Shown here: in pieces, positions 11,501-26,500 of the stretch
Layout of the letters: the number at the start of each line of letters is the position of its first letter
How positions within the stretch are numbered: the stretch's first letter is position 1
Source of the DNA: Toxoplasma gondii ME49
Lineage: Eukaryota > Apicomplexa > Conoidasida > Eucoccidiorida > Sarcocystidae
Direction of reading: 5' to 3'
DNA length: 64,000 nt
NCBI RefSeq assembly: GCF_000006565.2
Contig: NC_031480.1
Span: 3,941,529 to 4,005,528 of the forward strand
The notes under the pieces: model-generated
Told to the model about the DNA's origin: nothing
Databases searched by the model: none
The model's input: only the letters and a program-made list of their open reading frames with translations
Position numbers and translations under genes: made by a program

Positions 11501-14500
11501 CCTTGTTGGATGCCGCGAACGCCCTTACCGCCCATCTCCCCCGGAACTGCCACTCGCCACAGGAACAGAGGGCATCGATCATCGCCTGGCGGAACTTTTC
11601 GACCGCTAATGTCTCCATGTCTCCATTCAGCAGAGCCTTTGGTGTCTCGAAGGCGATGTTTTCCCGATCACAGCCAGTAGGTAGGAGTCTCTGAATCGGT
11701 TGTTTCAAGGCCCCTAGGCTTCGTGCGGCGTCGCCTGAGACCGCGGCTGATCCCTGGATCCCAGAAGAAGCTGACTGATCCGAACGGCCGGACATACGCG
11801 CCTTCTGGAAGGGAAGGACAGGCCAGTTCTTCGGTTGACACAGCCGCGAGGCAATATTCAGACTTCCCGAGCGGTCGCCAGCGAGATAAAGCGTCTTTGC
11901 TAATTGCCACTGGACAAGGAAGAGGTCGACACACAGGAACGACGGCGAGAAAGCAGGCGGAAGATGCCTTCCTCCATGCAGGCCGGAAAGGACGGGTGGG
12001 ACCGCAGCCAGTGAAGAGACAAGAAGCAACGAATCCTTGTCAGATGCGTGACACGAAACTCCAGACGGATATGCATCGCGCCATACTGCCAGCTGTGCCT
12101 GAAGATCAAAAAACCAAAAATAGACGAAACAAGAAACTGAGGAAAACGCGATTCACAATAATGGAAACGATACCCGTGCCAGCTAGGACACGCACATATA
12201 TCTGCACGTATATATATATATATATATATATATTTGTATATATATTTGTATATATACATGTACGTATCGATGTGTATAAGGGACTGCATTTGATGAAACG
12301 ATGTCATGAATGGTTTCGCTTCCTGCGTGTATTGCTGTTTATTGCTTTCAGGCGACGCGCCAGTACACACGCCTAAGCGCTCTGTGGACCGTACCGGGAC
12401 CGCTTCCCAGAAAGGGCGTTCTCTGTCTCTTTGAAGCTGTAGAAGATGCTCTTTGGCTTGCAAGAGGTTTTCCAAACTTCCCCGCCAGTCGCCTCTCTCG
12501 CGTTTCATTTGCGAGAGGAGAAGGAGATGCCGAGCCGCGGGGCGCCGCACATGACATCCACAAGCATGGGCGTCCGTCAAGGCTTCTCCTCTGTCACCGC
12601 AACATCTCTGGAACCGTAAAGTGTCTTCCTGCCTCTCGCGCATGCATGCAGCCGCCCCGCTCGCTTCACGTAATGTCCAGGTTTCGAAAGAGCGGGGAAG
12701 GAAAGGGGCGGATGACGGAATACAGTGAAACGAAGGGATCGCGGCCTGGAGGATGCATGTCTCGAGAGACACAAGTGGTTCAAGAAAGAAAGGGAGAGAG
12801 GAAAGCGACGAGGAAGAAGCAGACGAAGAGCATGCAGAGGCGGCCCCCGCAGCAACAGCGAGATCATTCGCCCAGGATGACTGCAGATGCTCAAAGGACG
12901 CTGCTGGAAGAAAACAAAGATGGAACATGCAGAGAGCGCAGGCATTAGATCAGGGTGGGGACAAGCAGACGAACGTCAAACTAGAAACAATATTCATCGA
13001 CATACTGCTTTCCACGACTGTCAGGTTAAGTGCACCAAGTTGCTCAGGTTATTTTTGGAAAGCCAACATCTGTACACAAGCTGTACAAGTAACAGGATAT
13101 TCGCGTTGTTCTTGTTCGTCTCTTCCTTTTGCCGTAAGTATCGGCATATGCGTCACCACCGCTTCGTATCGGTCTATCTCTGCGTGAGGAGGCGCAAGGG
13201 CATCGACCCAGACATCCACTTTGATACCGAGAAAAACTGAACTGTGGTGGAGGAAAAGCAGCGCAGCTTGAAGTCTATGAGCCTGCTGTGTTTCCGCATC
13301 ACAAACGCCCAACAAAGCGTTCTGCTTCGCATGCGTTTGTACGTGCCAGCTCAAGTGCATCTCGCGTCCTCGAGTCGCCTGCCTTACCACCGCACGGATC
13401 ATCGTTCCAGTCTTGCTCGCATTGGTTCAGAAGCAAATTGAGCGTTGTAGCTCGCTGCAACGCATGCGCCATGGAGAGCTCGACATACGCACCGAGCAGC
13501 CGCCTCGAGAGACTTTGGTCTTGAGCATCCACCGCAGAATGACCGATTGACGGCAGTGACGAATCGGCCAGCTGCGGACTGCGTGCGAGACGTTCGAGGG
13601 CAAGGGCGAGAGCGTGGCGTGAGGTCTGGACGGCCCGGAGCCGCGCCATAGTTGAGCTTAAGCCTCTCTGGAAGCTGAGTGCTTCCTCGGCCTCTCCATC
13701 GACTTGGTCGCCATTTCCAGCGTCCGCTCCAGCGTCGACAATCACATCTTCAGGAGTGGAGAAAAGACTCTTCTGCTGATGACATGTCGCAGAATGTGAA
13801 GCGCGCGCCCCCTTACTGCAGGCTTGGGAGGACTGCAATGGACAAACCAATGACGACGGGTGACACGAAGCCGCTCCATGGATGAGCGAGAGTGTCGCAT
13901 AGATACAGCCATTGAAGAGACTCAGACTTGGCTGGGTCTGATCACGTGAACGACGTGGACAAGGAGAAAACGACTCGGTCAGGTCGGCATTTGAATCGAA
14001 CATCGGACATATTTCCGTTTGCGACGCCCCCCACGGCGTCTCGTCACAGTCCCACCGGTGCAGCCGCCATAGACACTCGAACTTCTTCTCTAGCCATGCC
14101 GTTGCGCCGCAGTCGGTTTCTTTGCCTTCGTCTTCCAACAGAGGCGGAAAACCGACGCCGATCGAAGCCGAGAATGGCCGAGTTCCCAAACCGCCCAACG
14201 CCCCACCCCCAGGCCCGCTCCAGCTCCCTCCAAAGTCCATGGGCGACCTCTGGCTAGAAAGGGTACACGCCAGGGAAGGATAAGACAGCGAATGCGACAG
14301 TTGCGACGGCACTGAAGAAGAGAGACTGAGAGAGACAAGAAGGCTCTCTCGGAGAGAATGCAAGCCGATGGCACCGAGTGCGTCTGCCATTTGAAGTTTC
14401 GTGGCATAGAGCTCTTCCTCAACTTCACGCAGACGAGTGTGGAGGTCTCTGTCTCCTGTTTGAGTGATTCGAGATCTCCCTACCGCTTCGTTCTCAAACA

Positions 14501-17500
14501 CCGACCTCGCTTCGAGCCCAATCGACGAGGCCGACCAGGCAGCTTGATCAGGATGACCGTGAAGCCCGGTGCTATGCAACTGCCTCAGTTGCGCCAGGAC
14601 CTGCAAGCGCTTCGCCTCCAGCGTCTCCAGCTGCTCTTGCTGGAGAGTCAAGGTGGCGAGCCAGTCGTTCTCCGCGTGCATGCGCTGAATCAGGAAATTC
14701 GATGTGTGCCACGGAGAGAGGCAGTCCGTGACCGCGGAGAGATCTTCTTCGTTTGCATTAATGAGAGCTTGCGAAACTAAAAGGAAAAGCGGCGCCGGCC
14801 CTACAGGTGTCAGGAGAGCTGAGGCATTCGCTGGCCGAATGGCCATCTCACGCAGCCGCTGCAGCGACAGCTGGAAGTGGCGCATGCTCTCCGGCGACAT
14901 TCTCTGTTCTTTCGAGGGTCGGTTCCCATCGCTTCCTACCGTGCCTTCCTCTCCTTTCCCCTTGTCTCCAGGGACAACATGGCCGCAATCCAGAGCTCTC
15001 CCCGCACCCTCAGCCACACCCTCCATCTTTTCCCAAGTCCCCTGCTCGTCAGTTCCTCCTTCTGCAGCTCCGCCTTTTCCTCCACTCGCCTCCTCCTGGT
15101 CGGGCGCTGCGTTTGCGACTGTTCGCGGGGGCCTCGGCACTTCGTCTGGGCCTCGACCTTGCCCTCGCTGTGCCTCGAGAAGCATCTGCCGCAGGACCTG
15201 CACAGATCGAATCTGAGGCATGCGGTCCCACTGGGCGCGTTGCCACTGCTGCGAGACCACAGCCAGGCCTTCCTCGAGGCCGCTATCTGGGCATCTGCGC
15301 TCGAGCTCTTGCTCGGCGAAGATCAGTGCGTCGACCGGACAGCCGAGCTGGAGCGCGACAAACGCGATCGCTTGCAGATCGAGAGCAGACCAAAAATGCA
15401 GGAAGTTGTCGAGCATGTCCCCTCCTAGACCTTGTCGCAGAAGTCCGAGAGACGCCAAAGGCGAGAATGACACATCGGCAGTCCACGCAGACGAGGCACC
15501 GTCAGTTGGGGGGAAGGAGCGTGAACATGATCGCGAGGGCTCACGGATACCGGCAACCTCATTCGGCCTTTTCTGAGGGATACAGAAATCTGCAGAAATA
15601 TCGCTGCAGTCCTCATGATTCGGGATCCGCCCAACTGAAGCCTCAGAGGTTACGGGAGCCTTGCATTGTCCGCGTCGCTGAAAAAATGGGTGGGTCTGAC
15701 GGGGCTTCTGTGGGTCAGCTGGGCCTTCGCGTTTGACACCCAGCGCCGTTGAGGTTGTTGGTGCGCCAGCCTTCGTCTCCATCTCACTTCTGCCACACGC
15801 GCGGCCTTTACCCCCAGAAGATCTCCGGCGTTCCAGACAGGCAAATCTCTCTTTCGCAGGCATGACAGCCTCGCCTCGACTGGTGGCGTAGGCCTCCACT
15901 GAAATCTCTGTACTGTGTGTTTGTCTGCCCTCTACACGCTCGTTCTTCGCCTCTTCGCCGCAGGCCTCATCAGCGTCTGTTTTGTCACCTTTGACACAGG
16001 CGTCTGTGTCGCCTGCCCCACACTGGACGTTCGCTTTCGTGTCAGCGAGCTTTGCATCTTCGGTCTCCCGTTTCTTCCTCGCTTTGGGACCCTTCGCCTC
16101 CTTCTTTGGGCGAGAGCGAAGAATCCCCGGAGCTGCTCCGCCGGCCACTTGAGAAACGTAGACGCGAACAAACTGCAAGGCTTTCATGCACATGCCTGCT
16201 GCGGCGAGGTGATCAGCATGTGAGAGAGATCTGGAGGCAGGTGATACGAATGAGGACGACCCGAAGATCATTCTTTCGTCGTCTTTGTTTCTCCGCTCAT
16301 TCCGGTTCCCGGTGTTCTCGGAATCATCCACATGCCGCACATGCGTTGGTGCAGGGTCGCGTGAAACCGACGGGGCAGGAGAGCAGGCGACGACGCCGGC
16401 GAGAGGTTCTGAGACGCCGACTTCTGACGGAGACAGGCGCTGAGTGAGAGAGTTCAGACGCCGCAGCAAAGGCGAAAACACATGCTGATTCAACGCCAAG
16501 GCTAAGAGCCGACATGCCTGAGGGGTCGTCTGAAGCATGCAAAGCAAAAGCAGAGGAAACGCCTGCTCGGAAAAGTGGGCGGAACAAAGTGCAAAAGGAG
16601 CCCAACATGCAAAGAGCGAGAGACCCGAAGAGGCGGCCGACGCGTCGAAGAGGCCGCTACAGGATGTCGACGAAACCTGGAAGGAAAGAGGAGAGAGCCG
16701 AGACGACAAAGAAAACAAATAATCTGGACGGACGCAAGAAACCAGAAAGATGCCCTGCTTAAAACATTCCATCCAAACTGGATAAACATCAGTATACACG
16801 CGACCTCGTTTAACGACTCCACATGATGCCTGTCGGCATAGTGGGAGATACAACACGGGCATGCTTCTCAGCGACCACGGCTAAGGCCGCTGCTTATCGA
16901 TAGCGACCGATAGGTACGTAGATAGCTCGATGCTTGTTTGGCGCTCGAAATGCGGAGTGGTCCACGGCGACAGGCGAGCGGAGCTGTGAACTGAAACCAT
17001 TCACCGAATGTCAAGAGCGTGGAGGGTGCACACCATGAGGAAGGAAAACGGTCCATCTCCGCGTTTGACTCACCTCGTTTTCCTTCCCTTCTGCCTCCGG
17101 AGGCTCCGACAGACTGTCGAGTAAACTGTGCGCATCTCGCGTTCTCTCGCCTTCACCCTCCTCTGTCTCACCCTGATCTCGGATTCTGCCCCTGGCCACT
17201 AAGTCGAGATACGAGAGCAGGCAGGCAGCTACGCGAGCCACCCAAGGCACTGGCATTGTCCCAGTGTCATTACCAAGGCGCATGTTGGCGATTCCGTTTA
17301 CGGGCCAGGGCGATTGCAGGCTGTGTCTACATGCCCACGGCGCCGTAAAGGGAGAAGTAGACTGTGTCCAAACGCGCGCTGTTCTCCGGAAGAAAACAGT
17401 GGCGGTGATCAACGAAGAGTCAGGTCCCGAGAGAGGGAGACCCAGGTGATGATAAATCTGAGCACACAAACTGGAAGGCGGGAGAGGAAGGCGGGAGGAG

Positions 17501-20500
17501 AAAAACAACGAGTGGACCACAAATGGCGAGAAGGTCGACACGGCGCAGGCAACACAGGAACAGAGAGTCGAGAGTACAGTACCACCCTCATTGGAGTCGA
17601 GACGACAAATGCGGCAGAAGATTCGACCGTACAAAACGACGACAGGAAATCGAGGCAGAGACCGACGGAGGGTGAAAACGAACTACCGGGAGGTAGGTCA
17701 GACTCGAGATGGTAAATCTGGGCACACCGCACTGAAGACGCAGATCCGTCCAGGACAAGGACCTCAACGCATCACTCCGGTGTCCTTGATTTCAGGGCAG
17801 ACGTTTCCTTCTCCACGCAGTAGCGGCGAGCAGCAAAGGGAAAGCAGGCAACTGAGAGCAGAATGCACTCCGGCTATCGCAGAGCACGTCGGGGATACCT
17901 ACAGGCTCTGCACTCGCACGACTGCCAAGGGCATTCAGAACGCTGAATAGTTTGATCAAAACTCACAAGTTCAGAAGGGCCGGCGCGTCGTCCTCTCTGC
18001 TGATCTGAGCCACTGTCGAAGTTATGAGAGCCATGGAAGGCGATGCACAGCCAATCATTCGTGCCAGTCTTTCGACATCCTCAATCTCGAGTTCGTTGGC
18101 CGGTTCGGACTCGTCTTCGGCTCTCCCCGGCTCGGCATGTCGACTCAGCGCGGCAGTCGAGAGGCCTCTCAGGTTTCCGCGTCCGACGTGGTATGATGCC
18201 GGAAAAGAAGAAGAAAGCGAAGAGGTGACAGACAGGGAAGAAAGCAAAGAAGGCGAAAGACGCTTCCCTCCCGGAGGCCGCACATTCTGAAGGGACAGGA
18301 GGGCGACGACTCGCAGCGCGTGAGGCGCTCCAGGATCGCAAAGCGTTGCGCTGGTGGCCACCAAGCCGAGCACTACGAAGAAGAAACAGAGTACGAAGGA
18401 GTCTCAAACGCTCCATTTGACGTCGAGGAATTCGCCCGGCTCTGGGCATCGACATCGCCAGCAGGAACCGGTTTCCAGCATTGAGCGAGTGACACAGTCC
18501 CAGAAAGAATCAACCGCAGCTACGGTGGCAGACAGGCTGGTGAAAATACATTCGCGGACTAAGGCTGCCTTCGTGTGTCGATGCGTACACAAACGGTGCC
18601 CGAACAGGAACGAAGCACCCGCGCAGAGGGCCAAAAAAAACAACCCACCACCTCAAATATGGCACACGCAAGCGTGCCTATTTTCAACCAACGGAGTTCT
18701 ACCTTCTCACGGTCTCCACAGAAACTTCGTTTTTGCGGTGAATACAGACATATCTAGATATCTATCGATTCGCCTGTGCGTGTGTGTGTGTGTGTCTCCC
18801 TGTCCGTCCATCAACATGTTCGCAGAGTGAAAGGACGCATAGGGTACTATTTCTGGAGGGACAACGCGAGACCACGCACCCGTGAGGAGCTGAATGGGCT
18901 GGACTTGCTGTTTGGTCTTGGGATTCTCTCTCTTTTCTTCGAGCTCTTCGTGATTGAAGAGCCGCCGGGTCTGACTTCGAGTCTCCTTTCGCTCCGCTGT
19001 CTCGTCGGCGAAGGGAGCGAAAAACCGAAACAAAAGAGAAACCAGTTCGTGGCAGGACAAGGCGCCACTCAGGCATCTCTCGTGCCGGGGATTTTGCACT
19101 CTGCACGTCCAAATCACAAGCGCAGCCAACAAGCCCATGCCAGTCTGGAGACGGAGAACCGCGCGTAAAGGAAAGCCAAGGATGAAAGAGTTTAAAGAGA
19201 ACAAGGCGAGCACCAACTGGAAGAGACAGGACGAAGTCGCGAGACGAACGAACGCACTTGGAGACGCCAGGTGAACTTCGCAGGCGAACAGCCCACGAGA
19301 CGGAAACGCAGGGACAATAAAGTCAGACAACGGCAACGACATCTGCCAGCCGAACAACACAGAGAGGCCACAGACAGACACAGAAATGAACGACGGTGAC
19401 ACAACGAGTTGGAATACTGGTTTAGGTCGTGAAGCTCTTTCTTTACCGGATCCAAGATCTTTTGTGCTTGCATGGTTTCGAGAACACTCAGTAAACCTAC
19501 GAGTCTATGCCTTGCACAAATAGCAAGGAGAAACGAAGATCCATCGACTGATGATTGCGGCTCGTCCCCTCCACTTGTGTACATCACCCTTCGCGCTAAC
19601 GCACCGAACATCTATCAGCAAGTTTATATATATATGTATATGCGTGTGTTTGTGTATAGATACAGGCTCATCCGTACAGCCGCATGTGATCCCGTAAATA
19701 CAAATGGACATGAATCTATACGAATGCAGAGAGAGAGAAACGAGGCAGACGAGAGTCGTTGACGAATGACAGTATAGGCGGCTGCGTGCATATACGTAGG
19801 TGAAAGACGAATTGGATTTTGCGTACGGGAGTACATCACGGAGAGTGGCGAGGTTTGTTGCTGGCAGGGTGAAAAGAAGGCGGGCGCCCAGATGCCGCCA
19901 GGTCGTGTTGAGTTCGTTGTTTCCGCATATGTAGAGGAGTAGGTGGGCTTTTAAATCGTGTGGCGACAAAGGCGTAGTTCGCCTGCCCCCGTCGTCGTCT
20001 CCTAAGTCTTCGCCTTCTTCACACCCTTCTGCTCTGCTGACTTGCAGGTCCTTCGTTGCCTTACGAGGAGAAAGGGAATGCGCTACGGAGACTCGACCTG
20101 CACCACAACCTGGCTGCCGAGAGCGAGTCGCGAGTTGGCGACTGGCAAGCCCAACAAGCAGCGCCTTTGCCTTTCTTTCTTGGGAAGTGACAAAGACCGA
20201 CAGCAGCTCGTTTGCAGCTGAAGAGACCGTAAGGTAGAACGAGGCCTCTTGCCTTGCATTGACGAAGACAGGGCGCGCCTGGCGCAGCGCCCACGCCTGC
20301 GACGAAGGCATATTTTCGGCATCCCAAAAGTATTGAAGAAATGGAAAAGAAGTGAAAGCCGATGTCCCCGATGTAGGGTGTGCGGCGTCTTCACAGGGCC
20401 GACCGTCGGATTTGAGCCCCGCCGAGCGCCGAGCTGACGCCGAGGATCCACCGACTTCCTGGACTTCTCCGTCATCGTCTTCGGTTTCTTGGGGACCTGG

Positions 20501-23500
20501 AAAAGCATTGAGGGTAAATGTCCGTCGCGGTGCATGCAAGGACAGACACATCTTTAAGAAGTCTTCGGCCTGCTCTACACACAGACCTTCTCCGACGTCC
20601 TCTTCCTCAGTGTGCACCATTCGTCGCTTCCCTAAATCATCCAAGAGGGCGTTCCGATCGCCGCGTTCGCCCACCTTGGCTCTCGCACTGTCTCCGCGTC
20701 CGGTCGCTCCGTAACTGCTGTCTCCAAGCCCCCAACAAGTTCCTAGGGACGCATTCGAACAGAGACCAGATCCGTCACAAGACGAAGACGGAGGCAAGAC
20801 AGGAAGGAGGCCTTCGGCTACGCATGCAGATTGCCACTCGACAGTTGACGAAAATGGCAACTTGCTTGCAAGCTTCTGCAAACTAAACAGGCATCTCTCC
20901 ACCTGGGTGGGCGCTGTACTCGGTCCTGGAATTTCAGTGAATGCGGCGTCTCCTCCGGACCCGCTGCTGCTCTCCTTGTCGCTTCGAGGACCTTCGCCGC
21001 CGCCACACGAAACGGGGAAACGTTCGACGGATGTGAAGCGTCGAGTTCTGCTTGCTTCGGAAGGTATCTGAGCCAACCGACAGGCTGCTTCGCCAGCGAG
21101 GAGATCAAGCGACTTCTGTGCCTCTTTGCGGAGAAGCGGGCGAATACAAAAGAGCGACGCGAGCGGCAAACCCAGACAGTCCACTACCGACTCGGCAGGT
21201 CTAGGTCTACGAGATGAGGCAAGGAAAGAGCAATGAGAACGTGGAGAAGCCGGTGACGCAACATTCCCAATCAAGGCACCTTGACGAGGACGAGTGGTTG
21301 CTGACCCGTGCGACGACAGGGATTGAGAGGTAGCGCAGGTTCCTCTCGCGCCTTGACAGGATGGATCCCCTTGACCTCCTTCCTTACTTCCCCTGTTGCC
21401 TCCGCCCAGGTTCGCTGCATCGCGAGCGCTCAGCGTCGCACTGACAACAACACCACGATGCCCTTCTCGCCTTGTCACCGCGTCTGAGTGGCTCGAGTCC
21501 ATGCCTTCTTCGTCACACGCTTCTGAGGAGGCTGCCTGTTCACACAGGCGATTGACGAGCGCCCGAAGAAGGACGAAGACGGGGCATGAAGACAAAAGCA
21601 GAGTCGCCGATCTTGTTTCGTTTGACTCGCGAGGAGTTGTGCGACGGTCGCGACGAGGAGGTTGCGCACTGGCAGCAGGTTGCACTCGCTCTGCGTTCGA
21701 CCCCCCCGTTTGTGCCTGTCTGCATGCGTGAGCATCCGGTTCTTCGTCATGAGGCTTGCCAAGACGCAGTGCCGGCGAGGGTAAAGAAGCAGATGAAGAG
21801 ACGGAATCCGGCAAGTGGCTGCATTCGTCCTCTCTTTGCTGAATCCGAGTTGGTGTGCAACGAGACGTCAGGAGTCCAACAAGCCCCTCTGGATCAGCGT
21901 ATTTCTCTATCAGTGCATGTACCAGAGCATCGAAGAGAGGCGAAGGAAACGATTCGGAGAGAACGCGATTTCTGCAACTTCTGCGGTGTCTCCCTGCGAG
22001 TCTGTCGCATTTTCCTTCCTGCCTGGGTTCTCGGCACTCTTGCAGAGCCTGGTCAGAAGCAGGCATCGAGGAGCAGGACTTAGGAGCGAGAGATGAGGAA
22101 GAAAGGGAAGCGGCAGAAGGTCGTCGAAAAGATGACAAAACATTTCTAGAGGAAGGCGATTTCTCGGAACCACTGGACAGGACGTCGCCTTGCTCGTTCA
22201 CCGCGACAGGCGAAGATACGGACATTGCCTGCCAACACACGCAGAACAAGGGGAACAAAGGCAAAGATTCACCAGCAAACGCAGAAGGCTGTGAGTACTA
22301 AGCGAAGTCTGAAAGAGCCCAGGTGGCTATGACACTGTGCGCACCAGTGAAAGCAAACAGAGGGAGAAGTCAAAGACAGGGGAACCGACTGCGCCTGTGA
22401 TACTGGGTACAGACCGGAAGCCATCAACAGTTAGCATTATCTAGGCGACAGCTCGGATTCGACTGCTTCGGCCTCACACAAACGAGAACAACAACTGCAA
22501 ATGCCCCTCTATCCTGTTGCCAGATTTGTTGGTATGTCGTCGTTGGAACTTTCCCCCGACTCGCGTCTTCCGCGTAGTTTTCTTTGCGTCCTACACTTCG
22601 AAGAGTCGATGATGAGGCTCCTGCGACGGTTGCGAGAAAGATGGTGAGAAGGAGCTGCGTAAACCTTTCCTGCTCTGCCTCCTCTGCCTCGAGAACCCAG
22701 TTTCCTTGTTGCCACGATACGTCACTCCCTTCTCTTCGTTGGGTGTTTGAAAGACTCGCCCCAGGCACGGCGTCCAGCAGCAGGCATGTCGACACCGCAG
22801 AGGAAAAACAAGCAGAAGGAGAACAATCAGCAGCGACAGAGGCCTCAGAAGAAGAAAGCGAGGAAGCTGAAGGAACAGACGAAGAAGACGATGCTGCCGC
22901 CGACGCGCTGGCATCCGCCTTCACGTTCTTTCGAAGAGCGAGACGATGTGGCGAGGCGGCGAGTGGAGGGAGCAGGCGGAGCAGAAACAGGAGAAACGCA
23001 TGCAGTCGAGCGCTCGACGCCACTGCCGAAGGTAGCAGGACCTCGGCAACCTCCGACAGCAGCTTGAACCGTTGTTGCTGTCTCCTGAGAGACCCCGGAG
23101 GACCCAAATATCCCCGTACCGGCTTTACCAAGCCTGCTGTCCTGTTGACCGTTTTTGTCTCCCCAGACGCAGAGACCGAACAGAATGACGAGAAACCGAG
23201 GAGCTCACACGCGTCGGCGAGCACCGACGCTGACGCCGATTTCGGGAGAGGCAGAGGTCGACAGGCAAGGAGCCGCGACCAAGCGACGGGCATTTCGTCT
23301 TTCGTATTGGCAAAGAAACTCGCCCAAGGCGAGGTGCGAACAGAAAGCGTGTACTCGAGAGACAGCAGAAACACGAAGAAATGCGGCTCCAGAAAGTCAC
23401 GGGAGAACGAGGGGAAAAACTGTCCAAACAGTCTGCGCTTGCTCGCCCTATGTGCAGCATACGCACCGCCACCAAGCGACCTGGAGAAGGAGGTGGAAGC

Positions 23501-26500
23501 CGCGAAAGAAGAATCATCGAAAACGGATGAATACCGGAGACAGGTGAATTGTTGCCCTGGCGTAAGGCCGAGAGTTCCAACCTCAGGATTGTCAGCCGGG
23601 ACTCCTTGCGGAGGTGGACTCAGACATCGAGCGAGAGCCTCGCACGCAGTGAGGAAAGAGAGTCCTGAGAAGAATCCGTGGCAGTCTGCGAAGGTAAGAA
23701 TCAGCCTGGAAGCGCAGCCACAGGAAGACGACAGAAAGGCACATCGCACGTAGAGGACTTCGGGGATTCTGTCGTAAGCTGGAGAACCGTGTGATGGACC
23801 GCTATCCGTGAATCAAAAACATCTGCGCTAAAGTTACTCGGGTCACTCAGACCACTTCAGACATACCTGATTGAACGATAAAGTGTAAAGCCAGAGACAA
23901 GCATTTGTACAGGCAAACAGATCCACAGAAGTCCACAGACATGCCCACATGGTGATGCGCGTATCTCGCGCGCTACAGGCGTTCATGAAGGCTTTGCGCA
24001 GCTCTTTCGAATCGTCAGAGGGTGTTTTGAAAAGGCGCTTCAACGCCCCATTCTGACTCACGTTGACTCTTCATCTGTTACTCGCTTCTTTTCCGTCCCC
24101 GTTGGTTCACTTTGCAACTTGAGCAAACACCCACCTAGCCACTGCTGGCAAGATATAGCCGTCACTTGCGGGTATCCTTCGAGAGGGAGTTGAACGCAGC
24201 TGCTCCTCTTTGGAGGTAGTTCTGGAATCTGCACCAAGTGAAGCCGACGCAGACGAAGCCGGGAGAGGTAACGACGGATGTGAAGAGACCAGACGTCGGT
24301 GAGCTGTCAACAGGCAGCCTGCCAAGACGAGCGACGCACGCGACTCCCTGAAGGCCGACTGGTCAGTTGCTGTCATGCCCGTGACCGCTGCAACAAAGGC
24401 CGCTGCTTCCGTGGTGTCCATCCCTGACACAAGACATGCTGAGACAATCAGAGAGAAACGCCAACAAGCATCGATGTTACAGACACCAGGACTACAGAAG
24501 CTCACGTCCAGACGAGCTAGGATACACCATCCGGATTCACAAATCTATCTATCTATCTATCAATCCAACTATATGTATGTATATATATATATATACATAT
24601 ATATATGTATATATATATATATATATATGTATATATTTATACGTATACATAAACACGGATAAGTGTTGATGAATTCGCATGATGCGAATCCACGCGTGAA
24701 TTTGTGGTTAAAGAAAAACGGGTGCAAAAGCGACCACCGCTTCTTGAACCGTGCCGTCCCTCTTTTTCGTTTGCATGATGCTGTGCGTTGGGGGCTGGAT
24801 CGCGTATGCAGCTTGTGGTTGTGAAATTCATTTAGCTTGTCATCTTTTCTGCCATTGCTCGGTCGATGTCCACTCTGAGGGTTCTGTCCCTGTCGCGGTC
24901 TGCCGGCGGGTCACTGTTACTATTTTCACCACCCCTGAGTCTTCCTCGCGGTCGCTTCCTGCAACCATTTCAGCGGAGTGCTTCCTCTCTTCGTGGGCTC
25001 GCTTCGACATCCAGGAACTCTCGACTGCGTCTCCAGATTCCTCTCATTTACCTCCTAGAAGCGTTGTTGCATGCATGCACATAAACTCGCGCGCGGCTTC
25101 CGACAGTCCCCTTCTGTGCCCTACACGAAAGACTCCGTTATCCACCATCCTATCGCTGGCTTCCTCATGGACTGTAGCATGCATGTCGGAGCGCATCCTG
25201 ATCCACCTTCCCGCAGCATCCTCGTCTTCTTCTCCAGACACTCGCATTTGCCCGCCGCCATCAACGCGCGTATTCTCTGTCCTTGGCAGCATCCGTGAAC
25301 CTCGGTGGTAGGGTGGTTGTTCTGCTTGCTTTCTTAGACCATCGCCGTTCCCACCGTCTGCTTCTCCCGAGGTCCAAGGCAAGGCAAGGCGCTGTCGTCG
25401 AGACGGCACCCATCGCGAGGAAGGAGAAGCGGATGAACAGAGGGACGCCAAGACACTCCAAGGCCAGACGCACCTCAGCCTCCACTCACGGCCAACGTAA
25501 AGGCTGTCTTCCTCCTCTTCGTCGCTCAGTGTCTCGGAGAGGGTCTGCGTCACGCATGGTGGTGTGGTTCGTACCCGAGAGTGTTCGATCTCGCCTCCCC
25601 GCTCCGACGCTTTCGCTTCCTCGACAAGTGCATGCGCTTCGAGCATCTCGAAACGGGTCCTCACACCCACTGTGGAGTCGTGAGCATGCCGGACTCGTTT
25701 CCGCAGAGACAGCCACTGGACAAAGAAGAACGGGAGGTGAGACAGACAAAGCTCCTGGACCGAAGGAAGGCTTTGGTGGTCTGCGATCATCGAGAGGACG
25801 TGAGAAAGTGCCTCTCTCAGCGGCGACGCGAGCCGAGATAGGGCCGTCGACAAAACGTCACGAACAACTGCGACGGTTTCTCTCCCGGCTTGCCAGTCCT
25901 TCCCCGACTCCTTCCGAGGTTCCTCGGAGATCCACTCTCCGTCTTTGTCACGGCCCGTCCGTAGTGCAGGTGCGTTGCAGGCGAGGCCATCAGCGTCCGC
26001 CAAGTTGCATCTGGAGAGCTGATGCAGCCCACTCCGATGGCGAGACAAACTGGGGACGATCTCTGGCGCCGCCGGAAGCTCAGAAGACGCAGACAGCATG
26101 CTGGGAGCCCGGTCCGACATCGGCAAATACCTGTGTGATACGTGTAAAGAATTGAGAGCTGCTGCCGCCAAATCATGACCCTGAAGAAGCGCCCAGAGGG
26201 CGTCTCCTGTCAAGTCTGGGACGCCGACGCAAGCAGCGGACAGAGCAAGGAGAGAGACGAGGTCACCACAGGGAATGTAGCCGTGACTCCAGTCAGTCGC
26301 AGTGGCGCTACTCTGGAATTGATTTCGGCTCCCGGCTGCATGCGTCAGGTGCTCGTCGCCTCCCGCAGAGACGGCAGCGTGACAAGGCGACTGAATGGCC
26401 GAAGGCGCGAGCGCGAAATGAGCAGGAAGTCGCGAAGAAGGGAGAAGGGGGGATTCGGAAGGAGGAAGCGACCGCAGGAGAAAACTCGCGTAGGACCTGA

